Assembly: GCF_027409185.1 (NCBI RefSeq)
Contig: NC_084462.1
Coordinates: forward strand, 20,311,577 to 20,375,576
From: Cynocephalus volans
Taxonomy: Eukaryota > Chordata > Mammalia > Dermoptera > Cynocephalidae
Direction: 5' to 3'
Length of the DNA: 64,000 nucleotides
Below, one piece after another: positions 28,732-43,866 of this stretch. The notes below the pieces were generated by a model that searched no databases, was not told the DNA's origin, and worked only from the letters and a program-made list of their open reading frames with translations. Within the stretch, counting starts at the first letter, position 1, and each line of letters starts with the position of its first letter. Position numbers and translations under genes: made by a program.

Positions 28732-29374
28732 AAAGATAACTAGACTTGTCTCTGCCAGCCTTGACATAGCACTAATTACTCCCCACCAGGTGCTGCCCTG
28801 CACAACCTTAGGGTCCGAGTAAGCTGGCAGTAAATGATCAGCTCCTCCCTGGGCTCGTATGACCCTTGGCCAACCTCAAGGTAGAATGACAGGAGAAAAC
28901 CCAGAAATGAAGGTGAGGATGGAAAAGGTATGGGGGCCAGGAGCCCCCACTCATACACCCCCCCCCATCCCGAGAGAACACTAAACTCAGACAACCCTCC
29001 CTGAGGAAGCCTCCACTCACAGCAAGTACAAAGGTGCCCACCCAATCGCAGAATGAGGCATGGCCCTTGGCTCACCAGACTCCCCCAAACATAGCCCAGG
29101 TGATCTTGAAGCATCTGGACCTCAGAACTCAAGAGACAGGGATACCTGGAGGACCCACGTATGGGCCAGGTCAGGATATTTCCCTTTAGAACAAGCAAGA
29201 GGCGAGGCCAGGACCCTTAACTCCTCCCACCCTGCTCAATGGTAGTTAGAAGCACCTTAGCCCACCCCAACTTTAGATAGGGATGGCTTGGCCTCCACAG
29301 CCCTGGCCTTTCTCCCAGCTGCACTCTGCTGTCCACACACCCAGCCAACACCACAAAGTCACGCCTTGCCTCGC

Positions 29375-32302
<2,928 letters not shown>

Positions 32303-32738
32303 TCACCTCAGCACGGGTCGCGACGCCGCGGGTCCCATTGCGCACGCGCGCGCGCACGCGCAGCGGCGCCCCAGCCCCCACCCGGCCCAGCCAGTCGGCC
32401 GGCCCCACGGCGCCCACCCACCCATCCACCGGTCCAGCGAGCAAGCAACCCGCTCGGACAAAGACCTGCCAGCTGTCCCGGCCCCGACAACAGTACCGCC
32501 CAAACGCGGCTCCAGGGCCCAGCCCCGAACCCCCTCCGCGGGGACAGGATGTAACCCGCAGCCCTCCATGCACCCAGTACCGCGGACTGGGTGTTCATGC
32601 GCCCAGCACCGCGGGCCGGGCAGCTCTGCGCCGGCGATGTAGCGGGGGCCCGAGGCGGCCGGAGCCGGGGCGCCGCTTGCCCGGGGAGGGCACGGGACGC
32701 GGCCCGAGGCCAGTCGGCGCGGCGCTGCTGGGCCTTAC

Positions 32739-32821
32739 CTGAGTTGAGGGTGTGAACCGGCGACGGCGGAGCGGAGAGGGCGAGAGGCCTGTGCTCGCGG
32801 GCTGGACGCGGTCTCGGCGGT
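32739..32821 (-). other. ACTB: ACTB exon 1 (non-coding 5' leader)
   Basis: The start is placed at the ACCGCCGAGACC motif that begins the known beta-actin mRNA, 29 nt from the far edge of the TATA box. The exon ends CAACTCAG with a GTAAGG donor at 32738. About 83 nt, GC-rich. Confidence 0.88.
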
Positions 32822-32925
32822 GGCTGCGCGTCGCGCCGCCGGGTTTTATAGGGCGCCACCGCGGCCGCTCGAGCCATAAAAGGCAACTTTCGGAACAGCG
32901 AGCGCTGATTGGCCCCGCGCCGCTC
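32822..32925 (-). promoter_or_regulatory. ACTB: ACTB core promoter (TATA, CArG, CCAAT)
   Basis: Minus-strand order toward the start: CCAAT box (plus-strand ATTGG at 32908-32912), CArG box at 32874-32883, then TATAAAA at 32844-32850, about 29 nt before the inferred start. Layout and spacing match known mammalian beta-actin promoters. A run of about 26 A and a GA-rich purine tract lie just upstream (32984-33055). Confidence 0.93.
32874..32883. promoter_or_regulatory. ACTB: Promoter CArG box (SRF site)
   Basis: CCATAAAAGG fits CC(A/T)6GG exactly. In beta-actin genes this site binds serum response factor and gives serum and actin-MRTF responsiveness. Confidence 0.9.
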
Positions 32926-32983
32926 ACTCACCGGCCTCGCCGCACAGTGCAGCATTTTTTTACCCCCTCTCCCCTCCTTTTGC

Positions 32984-33014
<31 letters not shown>

Positions 33015-35521
33015 AGAGCGAGAGCGAGATTGAGGAAGAGGAGGAGGGAGAGAGTTTTGGTGTTGGCCGCCCTTGGGTGCTCAGCTTATGGGCCGGGGTT
33101 GCGTGCCGTGGCCCCCGCCCCACTGGGCTGTTCTCGGCCCGGCCCTGCGTGGCCAGCCTGGACCCAGCCTGCCCTTCTCTTCTCTTGTGTCCCGCCACCC
33201 AGCGTGGGACCCTGTGGGTGTGGATGTCGTTTGAGCAGTGGGGGCCCAAGTGGGCCAGCGTCAGCACAGATGCCAAGGACACTGGTTGCTATGGGCTCAA
33301 GTTCAGAGGAGCCTTCCTGGGGCATAGAGTTGGTCAGAGAGTCACTCCCCCTTGCCAGCCTTAGCTCAACTGTGCAGAAAGCCTGCCTGGGAGCCTCTGG
33401 CTGGGGGCTCAGCCTGCTAAGTGTGTGGGAGGATTACTACTCAGACCTGCGGCTAAGGAGTAAAGTGTAGTGTTGGGAGAGTAAAGGGGGCTTAGTGCTA
33501 CAGGGCTACACTGTCCCGTGGACAGGTCAGGCCCCAGAGGCCCAATGGCTGGAGGCAGCCTGTGAGGAAAGCGGCAAACCTCCTCTGCCACAGGCCTGGG
33601 AAGAGATTGGGCTCTACAGAGCAGGGAAGCCCTTCCTGTGGGGCCAGGCTGCTTTTGAGGGCTGCTTGGTCACACACACACTCAGCCAAGGCCAGGCCGG
33701 CGCCGTTAGCTAGTGACCCAGGCAGCTGCCAGGCACTGCTGGGCTAAGGCTGGCTCCACACAGCTCTGGGCCTGGGGCCCACCATCCGTTGTCTGTCTGT
33801 CATGTGTAGCCACAGCTGAACTGCCCTGCTGGACCATCTGGAGGCTGCCACGGACTCTGGGGAATGACATTCAATGTGTTCGAGAGAAGTTGGGGGGCGG
33901 GGCCAGGAGCTCAAAGCCAGCAAGAGAAGATCTTCTAGTCACCATTCTTGCCCTAGGTCTGTCCACCTAATATCAGGCGACACCTGGGTGCCCAGGAGTG
34001 TTCTGCTCCAGGAGCTGCCTGTCTGGCAGGAAAGCAGAGCCCACACCCAGATAGTGGCCACACAATGAACAGGGGCCGTGGGATCCCACAGAGGCATCTG
34101 GCTCAATCTAGAGGAAGATGTGTCTCCTTGGCAGTGACAAGAAACTGGATTTTAACATGAAGAAAAATGGGAAGGTTGGTCCAAGTGGGCACTAGTCCAA
34201 GGGGCACTGGCCCGTCACCACTAGTCTATCTCCATGCATACCAGACCTGGCCAGGGCTTTGCGGCACATAGTAGGTGCTCACTGAGCATGTGCTGAAACT
34301 GGTGAATGATTAGTCCATATATGGATGAGGAACTTGTGGCCAGGAAAGAGGCAGCTTGGTCCAGCTCACCATCCGAGGCTGGTGGCGGGGCACTTCGAAG
34401 TTTTCAGAGGCCACACTGGGTGGGAAAGGGTGACCACCCGGCACACAGCAGAGGCCGTAGGCTCAGAGCCACGTGCTAGCATTCCCAGTGAACTGCCAGA
34501 GACTTGCTGAAGCTCCCCCCCGCCAACAGCCCTGGGACTGGGCAAATTTTCCCAGCCCGTCTACTCCCTGCCTCCGGGGGATGGGACTGCCCTGTCCCTG
34601 GCCTTGTATCTCTCCACTGTGGGCGTCTTGCCAGCTGCCTCTGGACCTGCCAACCCTGCAATTCACCGGGCTGGGGCATGGGGGTGGGGTGACCCTTACT
34701 GCTGCCTGTTGATGAGGGCTGCTTCTGGCGGTTCACTGAAGCTGGCTGGGTGCTGGGGAGGATGGAAGGCTCTCAGGTGGCTCCAGGCAGCCACATGGGG
34801 TGGAGAGCAGAGCTGATCCCCAAGCGGGACCTGTGCTGCCACTTTGCGCCTTCTCAACCAGGGGCTGGCCAAGGGGCAATAGCTCCAGCCCCACCCGACT
34901 TAAAGATGGAGCACTCCTGGCCTGTCCTACAGTTTGTGATTCTCTCTGTCTGCAGCAGCCAGTTCCTGTTGCTCTCCTACGTATCCTTCACGGTCCATAC
35001 CAGAAAGCCTTCCTTGGGAGAGCCCTTTAGCATCTGCAACACACACCTTCCTCCCCACTTCAGGCCAAGGCACTGGGCCGACATTGATAACTTGGCCTCT
35101 CCCACCAGGCTGCAAGCCCCTAGAGGGTCTCTGTCACCCCCACTTCAGGGCTCTGCTCCATTGAAGGAATAAGTGACTGCCTGGTGTCCTCAGCCCTCAG
35201 GAAGGACTCTGAGGAGATGGTGACTTGGGAGAGGGGTTGCTGAGCAGCAAGCCTGGGGTGGGGGTGGGGAGGAGCCAAAGAGAGAAAGCAAGCAGGGACC
35301 CAGAAAAGAGGAAGTGGAGCAGGGGTGTAGGGGGAGGGGCCGGCGGGAGAGGAAGTGAACAGGTTCTTCTAAGCTTGGGAACTCTGCCCTTGCAGGAAGT
35401 GTTCAGAGCTGTCACTTGGGCAGGCGCAGGGCCACAGGGAGCCCTTGGCCGAGCTCAGCCAATGGGATTCCACCTGCTTTTCTGGTACTTTTTGTTTCTG
35501 TCCCAGACTTTTCTTCCCATT

Positions 35522-35551
35522 CCACCCACCCCCACCCCCACCCCCACCCTG
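35522..35551. repeat. (CCCCCA)n simple repeat
   Basis: CCACCC followed by four CCCCCA units. C-rich, potentially i-motif/G4 forming. Confidence 0.8.
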
Positions 35552-36439
35552 CAAGGCCTCCGGACAAGGAGACATTTACAGTCCATACCAAAAGACCCCT
35601 CTCTTGCCCTCTTCCACAAAAAAACCACCCAGCCACCTTGCCCTGGGCATTCAAGCCCCTTGACTAAGCTCCTGGAGGGACCCCAATCTCCATTTTTCAG
35701 AGGAAGAAACTGAGGAGGGGAGAAGTCCCCTTCTGTGCTGGAGTCAGTTCACTCAGTGAGGGGTGACTGGATGAATGAGGCTGACTGAAACATTCCAGAA
35801 AACGTACCCCCTTTTCACAGATGATGAATGGAGGCAGGACTGGTGAGGCGCCCAGGGCCGCGATCCAGGGTGGAAGCCTCTAGGTTCAGGGCCCCCGCAG
35901 TGGCAGCCCAGCCTCCCACCTCCCGCCGCCCCTCCCTGGATAAAGGGTTCCCCGGGATGTCCCCAGGGACTGGGTCCAAAGGCCTTTCCAAAGTCTGAAT
36001 TCCTGGACCCAACCTCCCTCTTCGGCACTTATCTCTGGAGGCCCAGAGGGGACAGGCACCAGCCCTCTCTGTCACACAGCAACAGTCCTGAGGACTTCCT
36101 ACATCTGCTCCACCCCCCCGACTCTCCTCCCTGCTTCCAGGATGGTCCTGGGCCCCTCTGAGCGTCTGGATTCCTGAGGACCTCTGCAAGGAATCCATCC
36201 TTGGACTCATTGGAGCCAGCCTCCAGGGCCAGCTTCAGGCTGCCCTCTCCAGGAAGCCTGCCATGACTTCTGCCCTCTTCTTCTATAATAGCAGTAGTTT
36301 TCCCACTTAGAGAGGGAAAGTGATCCGGCCAGGATCACCCAGCTGGGGTGCAGCCAGGAGCTGAACCTGAAGGACCTTTCCTCTGGACCAGCTCCTAGAT
36401 TAGGCAGCTCCTGCATCCAACACACTGTCGCCGACCCAC

Positions 36440-36650
36440 CAGGCATGTTTCCAGAGTTTACTGGGCGCTATTCTGAGCATGGGGAAAGCAACCTGAATAA
36501 GACAGGCAGGATTCTCAAGATAGACCTCAAACAAGAGAGAGCAAGAGAGCCAGTTCAATGGCGCCAGGGAGGAAAACAACAGGTTTCCTCAAGATGCTTC
36601 TGACCAGGCAATCAGGGAGGGCTCCTCTGAGAAGGTGACCACCAGCTGAT
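36440..36650 (-). mobile_element. L2 fragment, antisense
   Basis: GGGCGCTATTCTGAGCATGG, AACCTGAATAAGACAGG and CAGGGAGGGCTCCTCTGAG resemble reversed L2. Confidence 0.45.
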
Positions 36651-39600
36651 CAGGGCCATAGTCCCTGGCTATGCCAGCAATCACCACGAAGCCTCCACCA
36701 GCTCAACCTGCCCAAGGCCTCCCCTGCGCCTGACAGAGTCATCTGGCCGAGGGGGATCCCTACCCTGGAGGAACTGGGAACTTCTGACACTTCTTGGGAG
36801 AGTTTTTAAAAATCCTTAAAAACTACCCTCTGTCTCCCACTCCCCAAGGTACCCGAAGAAACTGCCCAGCCTTCCTGGGGAGTTCCCAGACTTATTTGAT
36901 TGAATTACTCAGAAAAAGAAAATAGGGTTGCCTGGACTTCCCCCTACACACACGCCAGCCAAGCCCTTTCTTCTCACCTGTGGGCCCCTCTGCTGGTAGG
37001 GCAAACTGTCCCCTCTTTCCAGATGTGAAACTGAGGCAAGTCAGAGAGACCCCAAGTGCCAAGAGGGAGCAGATCCTTTGGGGCCTGATGACCCTTCCAA
37101 GCAGCCTGGGGGGCGTGGGGCGGTTGGGGGCATCCTGCTCATCACCTGGGCCACAACAACTCGCCTGGAGTGGGTGGTGAGCCACCCATGGTCACCTAGA
37201 GGCCAAAGCAGCCCTGGGGACTCTGGGCTCCCATCATCCAGACGGGGCCTGAGAAGATAGGTGACAGGTCGGACGAAGTGGGGTGGGGATCAGCAGCAAC
37301 TTCAAGTTCAGGTCAAGCAGGATTCCAGAGGCTCCTGGCCATGCTGGCCCTGACACCCGGGGTGTTGGAAAACACACCCAGAGAAAAGTTGCACAGACTG
37401 GAGGGCATGTCACACACTGTGCCCCAGGCTGTGGCTTCACTGTCCTGGGTCTCTCTCCCTGGGCTTTGAAAGGAGACAGGGGGACATCCAGGTAGCTGGC
37501 CGGACACAGTTAGCGAAGTGGGGTCTGAAGTTGAGGCCCTGGGGGGGCTCACTCCCTTCCTGGCTGGGTGGGCTTATCTCTGACCCTTTCCTGCTTGGCC
37601 CATGAGGCTTAGAAATACCCCTTGGAGGTGGAGAGTGGAGGTAGAGGAGGAACACCCCTCCTGGGGGGGACTGAGGAAGTGAAAGGGGGAAGGGAGTCGG
37701 TGGGAAGGTACAGGTGGGTGGGGCAGCAGCTGACTCAGAGGCCACTGGCTCAGCTGCCTGGGGGCTCAGCCTGCCCTTCCTGGCCTCCCCCTTCCACGAG
37801 GAGAAGGGAAGACAGACGCCCTGAAGGCCTACAGTGTGCTGGGCGCATGCTACAGAGAATGCTCACCACACCCCTGCTGGCTGAGTGGGAATCTCCCCAT
37901 TTCTCAGATGAGCAAACCAAGGATAGTAAGGATGAGAGATTTGGCCCTGCAGTTAATAACACAGTTATTACCAGAATGTACCAGAACCTAGGCGTCCAGG
38001 GCCTGGCACAGGGCCAAGGTCTAGGAGAGCCTGGAAGGGGCCCACTGAGTCCTTCAGCCTTCATGTCAGCACTGTTCTCAGCCCTATGCTCCAGATGGAA
38101 AACTGAGGCTCAGAGTGGCCAGTGGGCCGTGGCTGCCCTCTCCACCCAGCCTGGCATGGGGAGCACACGGGGCTCCACATGGGGCACTTCTCAACTAGTA
38201 TTCCTCGAGCCATGGGGCCTCTGGCCCATCCAAGTGGAAATTGGATCGGTCACAGCCACGTAGCCGCGTAACCAGGCCCTCCTCAGCTGCAAATCTCTGC
38301 CATCGATGGGCTGGCTGGGAACCTGAGCCGGCCCATGAGGATAGGGCATGGCTCCGCTGCCTGGGCTTCCTGATGTCTCCCCCATAGCTGGACCTGTGCC
38401 AGCTGCTGGGGACACAAGGGGAACCCACCCCCCCCCCACCCCAGCATGCACTCTCCCCTGGGAACACCGAGCCGAACAGTCCTGATTCGGTTCTGCTTCT
38501 GAGTGAGCCCAGAAAAGGCCCCAAACCCAGCCTCAGGTCAGGGAAGAGTCTCAGAGGCCCCATGGGCTTGGGCTTTGATGGATCAGGCAATGGGAAGGGG
38601 TTTCCCTTGGAACATTTGCTGCTGTTGGGGGGCACGGGCAGCCGCCCGGGCTCCTCGGCCCACCATGAGGGTTCCCTGATTGCTCTATTTCCCAGGTTTC
38701 CAGAGAATAATTTTGGCTGTATAATTAAGTCACCTGGACTCGCTGCTAGCCAGAGAGCACCAAGACTGGGGTGACCAGGGCCCAATTTTGGGACCCCCAT
38801 ACATTTGCCACAGGGCCTACCAAGTCTGCTCAGACATATAGCATTGGAGGTGACAATGATAAGGGGCATGCAGATATTGCTGAAGTTGTGACCCAGGATG
38901 CAGCTAGAGGGCGGGTCCAGGCCCAGGTAGGATTTAGCAGTGAGCCAGATGAACACAGGGTCAGGGCCTGTTTCTGTGCCCTCTTAGCAAAGCCAGAGTG
39001 AAGAGAGCCCCAGCACTGCCGGGACGCCCCAGGAATGGATGTAGCATCCTCAGTCTTTCCTTCTCCGAGTCACTTTCAGACTTTGTGTTAAGTAGAATTC
39101 AGCTCTGCCACTCACCCACTGGTTGTCCTTGGAAAGTGATTCAACATCTCTGAGCCTGCAAGGGTTCGCAAGACCCTGTGTGGACGGCACTGTCTAGAAA
39201 GGCCTTCCTGACCTTTCAGCAACTTGTCATAGACATACTGGAAGCTGGTCACCACCTGCCTACTTACCAAAAGAGGAAACCAAGGCCCAGAGATGTGCAG
39301 AGGCTGACCCAGTGTCACACAGCACACATGGCAAGCCAGAGTCCAGGCCTGGAGGGCTGGGAGTGGGCAGTTTGTTTGCTGCTAGGATGGCGAGGACAAT
39401 GCTGAGTCTTCTGCTGGGAGGGCCAGGCTGGCCTGCCCAGGTTGGGTGCAGGATCCCGCTCCCCACTGTCAAGAGGAATGGTGGCTCTAAACGCAACCTG
39501 AGAGGCTTGTATGGCTCCCCTCCTCACGGCTGGCTCCCCCCAACCCCGGGGGTAGAAGCTGCACTCCTTGGCCTGGAATCTGGCCACACCCAATCCTACC

Positions 39601-39927
39601 TACTAGTACAGACTCATCCCTCATCCCTCCCCAAGTCTGATGGACTCACAGGTCCCACAAAGGGCCAGGCTCAGCTGGTGGTCGTGCCTGTGCACGACCA
39701 CCAGCACTCTCTGTTCCACTACCTGCAACACTGTTCCCTGGTCACCTTGGATGCTGGACACCTGCATCATCTCCTTCAAGAAGCCCTCCCTGACCTCTGC
39801 CTTCTGCCGTCAGGTATTCAACTAAATATTCCCTGCCTGTGCTGGGCACCCGGCCCTGTGCTGGGTGCAGGGGACTCCATGCAGAACTAGTCTCACCCAG
39901 TTCTGTTCCTTTCAGAGGCTGGGAGCA

Positions 39928-40027
39928 GGGTTGGCCAGTTAGCTCAGTTGGTTAGAGCAAGGTGTTATAACACCAAGGTCAAGGGTTCATATCCCCTTGC
40001 CAGCCAGCCACCAAAACAAAACAAAAC
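39928..40027 (+). repeat. t-SINE, type I monomer
   Basis: GGGTTGGCCAGTTAGCTCAG to GCCAGCCAGCCACC with (AAAAC)n tail. The only SINE seen in about 8 kb of otherwise unique DNA. Confidence 0.85.
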
Positions 40028-41704
40028 AGAGTCTGGGGATCTCCCTACCTGCCTCGGAGCTCACAGGGCCCCTGCTGCCCCCTCCCTGCAGACGGGGCCC
40101 TGGAGGGAAGAGCCCTGGCTTGTTCGTCTTGGTGGGTCCTGCACACAATAGATGGCCGGGATCGTAGAAGTGGATGGAAAGTTAGGAGTCTCCAGACCTA
40201 TCATTTCCCCTACTGAGGAAACAGCCCAGCCAGTTGGTGGCCTCAGGCAAGTTGCTGACCCTCTTGGCACCAGTTTCCTTGCCTACCTCGCAGAGCTGTA
40301 GGGAGGAACAAGAGATTAAACATAAATGCTCAGGCTGGGCCTGCCCAGAGCAAGTATGGGATGGTCACACACTGGTGACTTTGGACCAGGCACTCATGGG
40401 CCCTGGAGCCACCTCTCCATTGGTTGGTCCCCTCCACCCTGGGCCAACGCGGGGTATTAAAGGAGAGAAGTATTGGGGAACAAGACTCTCCTACTTCCTG
40501 ATTTCTCTCCAGAGAGTCAGGGCTCCCCCAAGTCAGAGGAACAGGTATCATGGCTCAGATAGATGTGTGGCCTGGGAGTCCGCTGACAGTATCTGCCCCA
40601 GGTCACCCAGCTTTGGGACTGAGTCACCCAGTTCTGCACCACCACTCAATGCCTGCACTCGGCATCCCGAAGGGGAAGGAAACCTCCTGTCTATCAGGAG
40701 GGGCCTCCTCATAAGCAGTGATCCCCACAGGAACACTCCATCTGTTGGATATTCAAGCTGTGGGGTTCTACGTGGGGGAGCCCCTTGTCAGGTGGAGAAA
40801 AGCTAGTGTCAGAGCAATTCTTAGGGTGTGTGGTGGATGCTGTGCCATGCCACCTGCATGCCCAGCTAGTATGGGCCTTGTTGCCCCAGCTGCCAGGGAG
40901 CTGGCAGCAGACAGCCCTTAGCTGCCAGGCCCTGAGCTGCAGAGGGCCACCTGGAGGGCAGCCACCTCCAACAGCTACTAGATGAAGGAATACAGAGCTC
41001 CAGACACCTCAGCCCAATGCCAGACACCTCTGAAGAGCATGCTAGCTCCAGAGCTCCCAAAGGGGTCTGCCGAGGGTGCCACCAAGCCTGCATCACAGCT
41101 CGACCTCTGTTGGCCCCGAGTTCACTTCTGAATATACATCCTGCTCACTAAACTCCACCTCTGAGACTGCTTCCTGGGGAGCTTGACTTGCAACACATGT
41201 GACTCCTCCCCCCCCCCAAATTAGCTCCTCTTATTGGTTGACATGCCTGTCACATACAGAGCAGAGTTAGGGAGGGCCAGTATGAGGAGGAGAGACAGGG
41301 GACTCCACCTTTTCCTTTATGTCCCTCTGGATTGTTTTTCCACAAGAGAATATTGTAGCATTGCGCAACAAGGAAAGGAGAAAATAAGGGTGGTGGGAAT
41401 GAACAGAAGACTGGAACAAGTACTTTAAACGAGAGGGTGTCCAAATCGCCAGTACACATAAAAACATGCTCAACATATGAGTCATCTGGGAAATGCAAAT
41501 TAAAGCCACACTGAGATACCACCTTACACCCACCGGAATGGATAGAATGAAAAAGACTGACAATACCAAGTGTTGGTGAGGATGTGGGGCAACTGGAACT
41601 TCCAAACACAGGTGGCAGGAGTGTCCTTTCCACAACCACTTTGGAAAACTGTTTATAATATTCTTAAAACATGACCCAGCAATTCCACTCCAAGGTATTT
41701 ATCC

Positions 41705-41810
41705 AAGGACTGGCCTGTTAGCTTAGTTGGTTACTACATGCTGCTGATAACAGCAAGACCCAGGGTTCAATCCCTGAACCGGCCAGCTGCCAAAGAAAAC
41801 AAAATAAAAC
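41705..41810 (+). repeat. t-SINE, type I monomer
   Basis: Inserted in L1. TSD AAGGTATTTATCC (41692-41704, 41811-41823). Confidence 0.88.
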
Positions 41811-41872
41811 AAGGTATTTATCCCAGAAAAATGAGTTTACACATCCAGAAAAGACACGTACAAGAATGTTCC

Positions 41873-41986
41873 AGGACTGGCCGGTTAGCTCAGTTGGTTA
41901 GAGCACAGAGTTATAACACCAAGGTCAAGGCTTCAGATCATCATACCAGGCAGCTGCCAAAAAAAGAGAAAAAAAAAAAAAAAAAA
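41873..41986 (+). repeat. t-SINE, type I monomer
   Basis: GGACTGGCCGGTTAGCTCAG to GGCAGCTGCC plus A-run, inserted in L1. TSD unclear. Confidence 0.85.
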
Positions 41987-42218
41987 GATCAAATGTTCTT
42001 ATATGTTCGTAATAGCTCCCTAACTCAAAACGGCCCAAATGCATATCAACAGTTCATACACTGCAATAAACCACCAATGCATGCAACACCATTACTCTCA
42101 GAACACAATGTTGAGCAAAAGAAGCCAGACACAAAAGAAAAATTCTGTACGATTCTATTTTCATAGTGTTTAAGGATAGGGGAATTAATTTATGCTAGCA
42201 GATGTGGGTGGTGAATAC

Positions 42219-42235
42219 GTGTGTGTGTGTGTGTT
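42219..42235. repeat. (GT)n microsatellite
   Basis: GTGTGTGTGTGTGTGT following an L1 remnant. Confidence 0.8.
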
Positions 42236-42379
42236 TAGTCTGTGGCAATTCATGGAGCTGCACACCAATGATGTGTGCACTTTCCCAAGACGGTGGCTGG
42301 TTTGGGAGTGTGGCTCACCCCTGCCAGCCTCTTCACACTCCGCATACACTCACCTTCTCTAGTCCTTAGAGCACTGAAC

Positions 42380-42712
42380 TCCTGCCTGCCACAGGGTCTT
42401 TGCACTTGCTGTTCTTGCTGTCTGTAATGGACCCCTGCACACACCCTTCTTGCCTCTTTAAATCCTGCTTATCCTTCAGGGCTTAGTGTTAACATCACCT
42501 CCTCCAGGAAGTCCTCCCTGATCCCCAGACCAGGTCAGGGCTCTTGTAGCTCCTATGCTTCTTTGTCATACTCTTTACAGCTGATAATTAGATGTATCTG
42601 GGTGATTACAGGTTTACTCTCTCCCTCACTGCTCCACGGACAGGAATCACATCTGTTTGGATCACTTCAGGATCCCCAGCTAATGGTATGTAGTTAGCAC
42701 TCAATAAACTCA
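42380..42712 (+). mobile_element. L2, nearly complete 3' portion
   Basis: GGTCTTTGCACTTGCTGTTC, CACCTCCTCCAGGAAGTCC, CATACTCTTTACAGCTGATAA, ACGGACAGGAATCACATCTG and TAGCACTCAATAAACTC follow the L2 order. Confidence 0.7.
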
Positions 42713-42728
42713 GCTCCTACTTGCAGAT

Positions 42729-42748
42729 GGAAGGAAGGAAGGAAGGAA
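42729..42748. repeat. (GGAA)n microsatellite
   Basis: Five GGAA units after the L2 3' end. Short GGAA arrays can bind ETS proteins. Confidence 0.8.
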
Positions 42749-43719
42749 GTATAAACCCAATTCTATATCAGAAGGGATGCGGCAGCAGGAAAGGATGTGT
42801 TGTCTCTCTCGAGAGTGAGCATCCTGGCCCAGGAGGGTGTCCCAGGAGGGTGTGGGCACAGCCCTGGCAGGAATGGTATCCTGGGACTGCCAAAGCTGAT
42901 GAGGAACAGGATTAGGGAGGAAAGGGCTGGGTCAGGTCAGGGCTCACACCTTCCAGCGGATGTTGGCGGGTGGGGAGAAAGGGAGGGTGGTGGGTGTCAC
43001 GGGAAGTCCTCAGGTCTCTGGGCTGCAGCTGACTCACTCGGTTTCTGATAATACTAACGCGTCAGACTCCAGCTTGTTCTACAGAGGCCCCCAGGGGAAA
43101 CAATGACTGTCTGATATCCTGAATATGTGAGGGGCTGACCCGGGGGATGTGGCCAACCCAGCCTGGGAGATTGGCACACAGCTTTCCAGTGGAAGGGCTT
43201 TTGGGCTGGGCCTTGAAGTCTGAATAGGAGTCCATCAAAGAGACAACGGAGAAAGGGCTTGACAGGAGGTATGTTGGGGGGACTGCAAGTATCTGATGTG
43301 GCTGGGCACTTTGAGGAGTATCTAAAAAGACCTGGGTGGGTAGGTCTGGGCTAACACCACTTCTGTTCTGGCCAACACCCAGTAGAGGACATGGAGGCCC
43401 CAAGTGAGAAAGAGCCCAACTGCATGAGGGAGGTGGGGGAGATGAGGTTTGGGGGAGCCCTCTTAGTACTGCCTGCCCCTCTCTCTGCCCTGATCCCTCC
43501 CAGGACACAGCTTGCAGAAAGGAGGGCAGTAGGGGCCTTGGGTTCTTACCCCTTTGGAGGAATGTACCAGGCCTTAAGTTTAGGTTCCATTGTACAGATG
43601 GGAAGACTGAGGTGGGCATAGACAGAGCATAAGCTCATATAGCTGGTCTAAACTTGGGCCTATAAGGGTAAGAGACAGGCCCTCCTGTGGGTTGGGCACC
43701 ATACAGATACAAGTTTTCT

Positions 43720-43866
43720 TTTTTTTTTTTTTTTTTTTATCTTTTTCATGACCGGCACTCAGCCAGTGAGTGCACCGGCCAGTCCTATATAGGATCCGAA
43801 CCCGCGGCGGGAGCGTTGCCGCGCTCCCAGCGTCGCACTCTCCCGAGTGCGCCACGGGCTCGGCCC
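43720..43866 (-). repeat. t-SINE, type B
   Basis: Reversed type B. Perfect 16-bp TSD CAGATACAAGTTTTCT (43704-43719, 43867-43882). Confidence 0.92.

Larger units (their letters stand above)
21621..29374. other. FBXL18-ACTB intergenic interval
   Basis: FBXL18 promoter to ACTB poly(A) site. Filled by L2, MIR, MaLR, L1, MER5A and five t-SINEs. Stretches 22700-24220, 26240-27290 and 27900-29374 have only weak L2/MIR-like fragments. No gene is supported. Confidence 0.75.
33060..39927. other. Unique GC-rich DNA upstream of ACTB
   Basis: Almost 7 kb without a t-SINE. It holds an antisense L2 at about 36440, weak MIR/L2 scraps (about 34200, 37850, 39090) and a C-rich simple repeat. Several long frames exist on both strands but none resembles a known protein. 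Low repeat density may reflect regulatory constraint. Confidence 0.6.
41427..42215 (+). mobile_element. L1 ORF2/3' end, split by two SINEs
   Basis: Late ORF2 text: AATGCAAATTAAAGCCACAC, ATACCACCTTACACCCACCG, AGTGTTGGTGAGGATGTGG, CCCAGCAATTCCACTCCAAGG. Type I SINEs at 41705-41810 and 41873-41986 interrupt it. Confidence 0.75.

Noticed and set aside
32308-33282. 324-codon minus-strand open frame over the ACTB promoter
   Set aside because: Spans promoter, exon 1 and intron 1 of ACTB, includes a translated poly(T) run, and has no domain.
38195-38956. 253-codon minus-strand frame
   Set aside because: No family resemblance, and it sits between weak MIR-like pieces. Chance frame at high GC.
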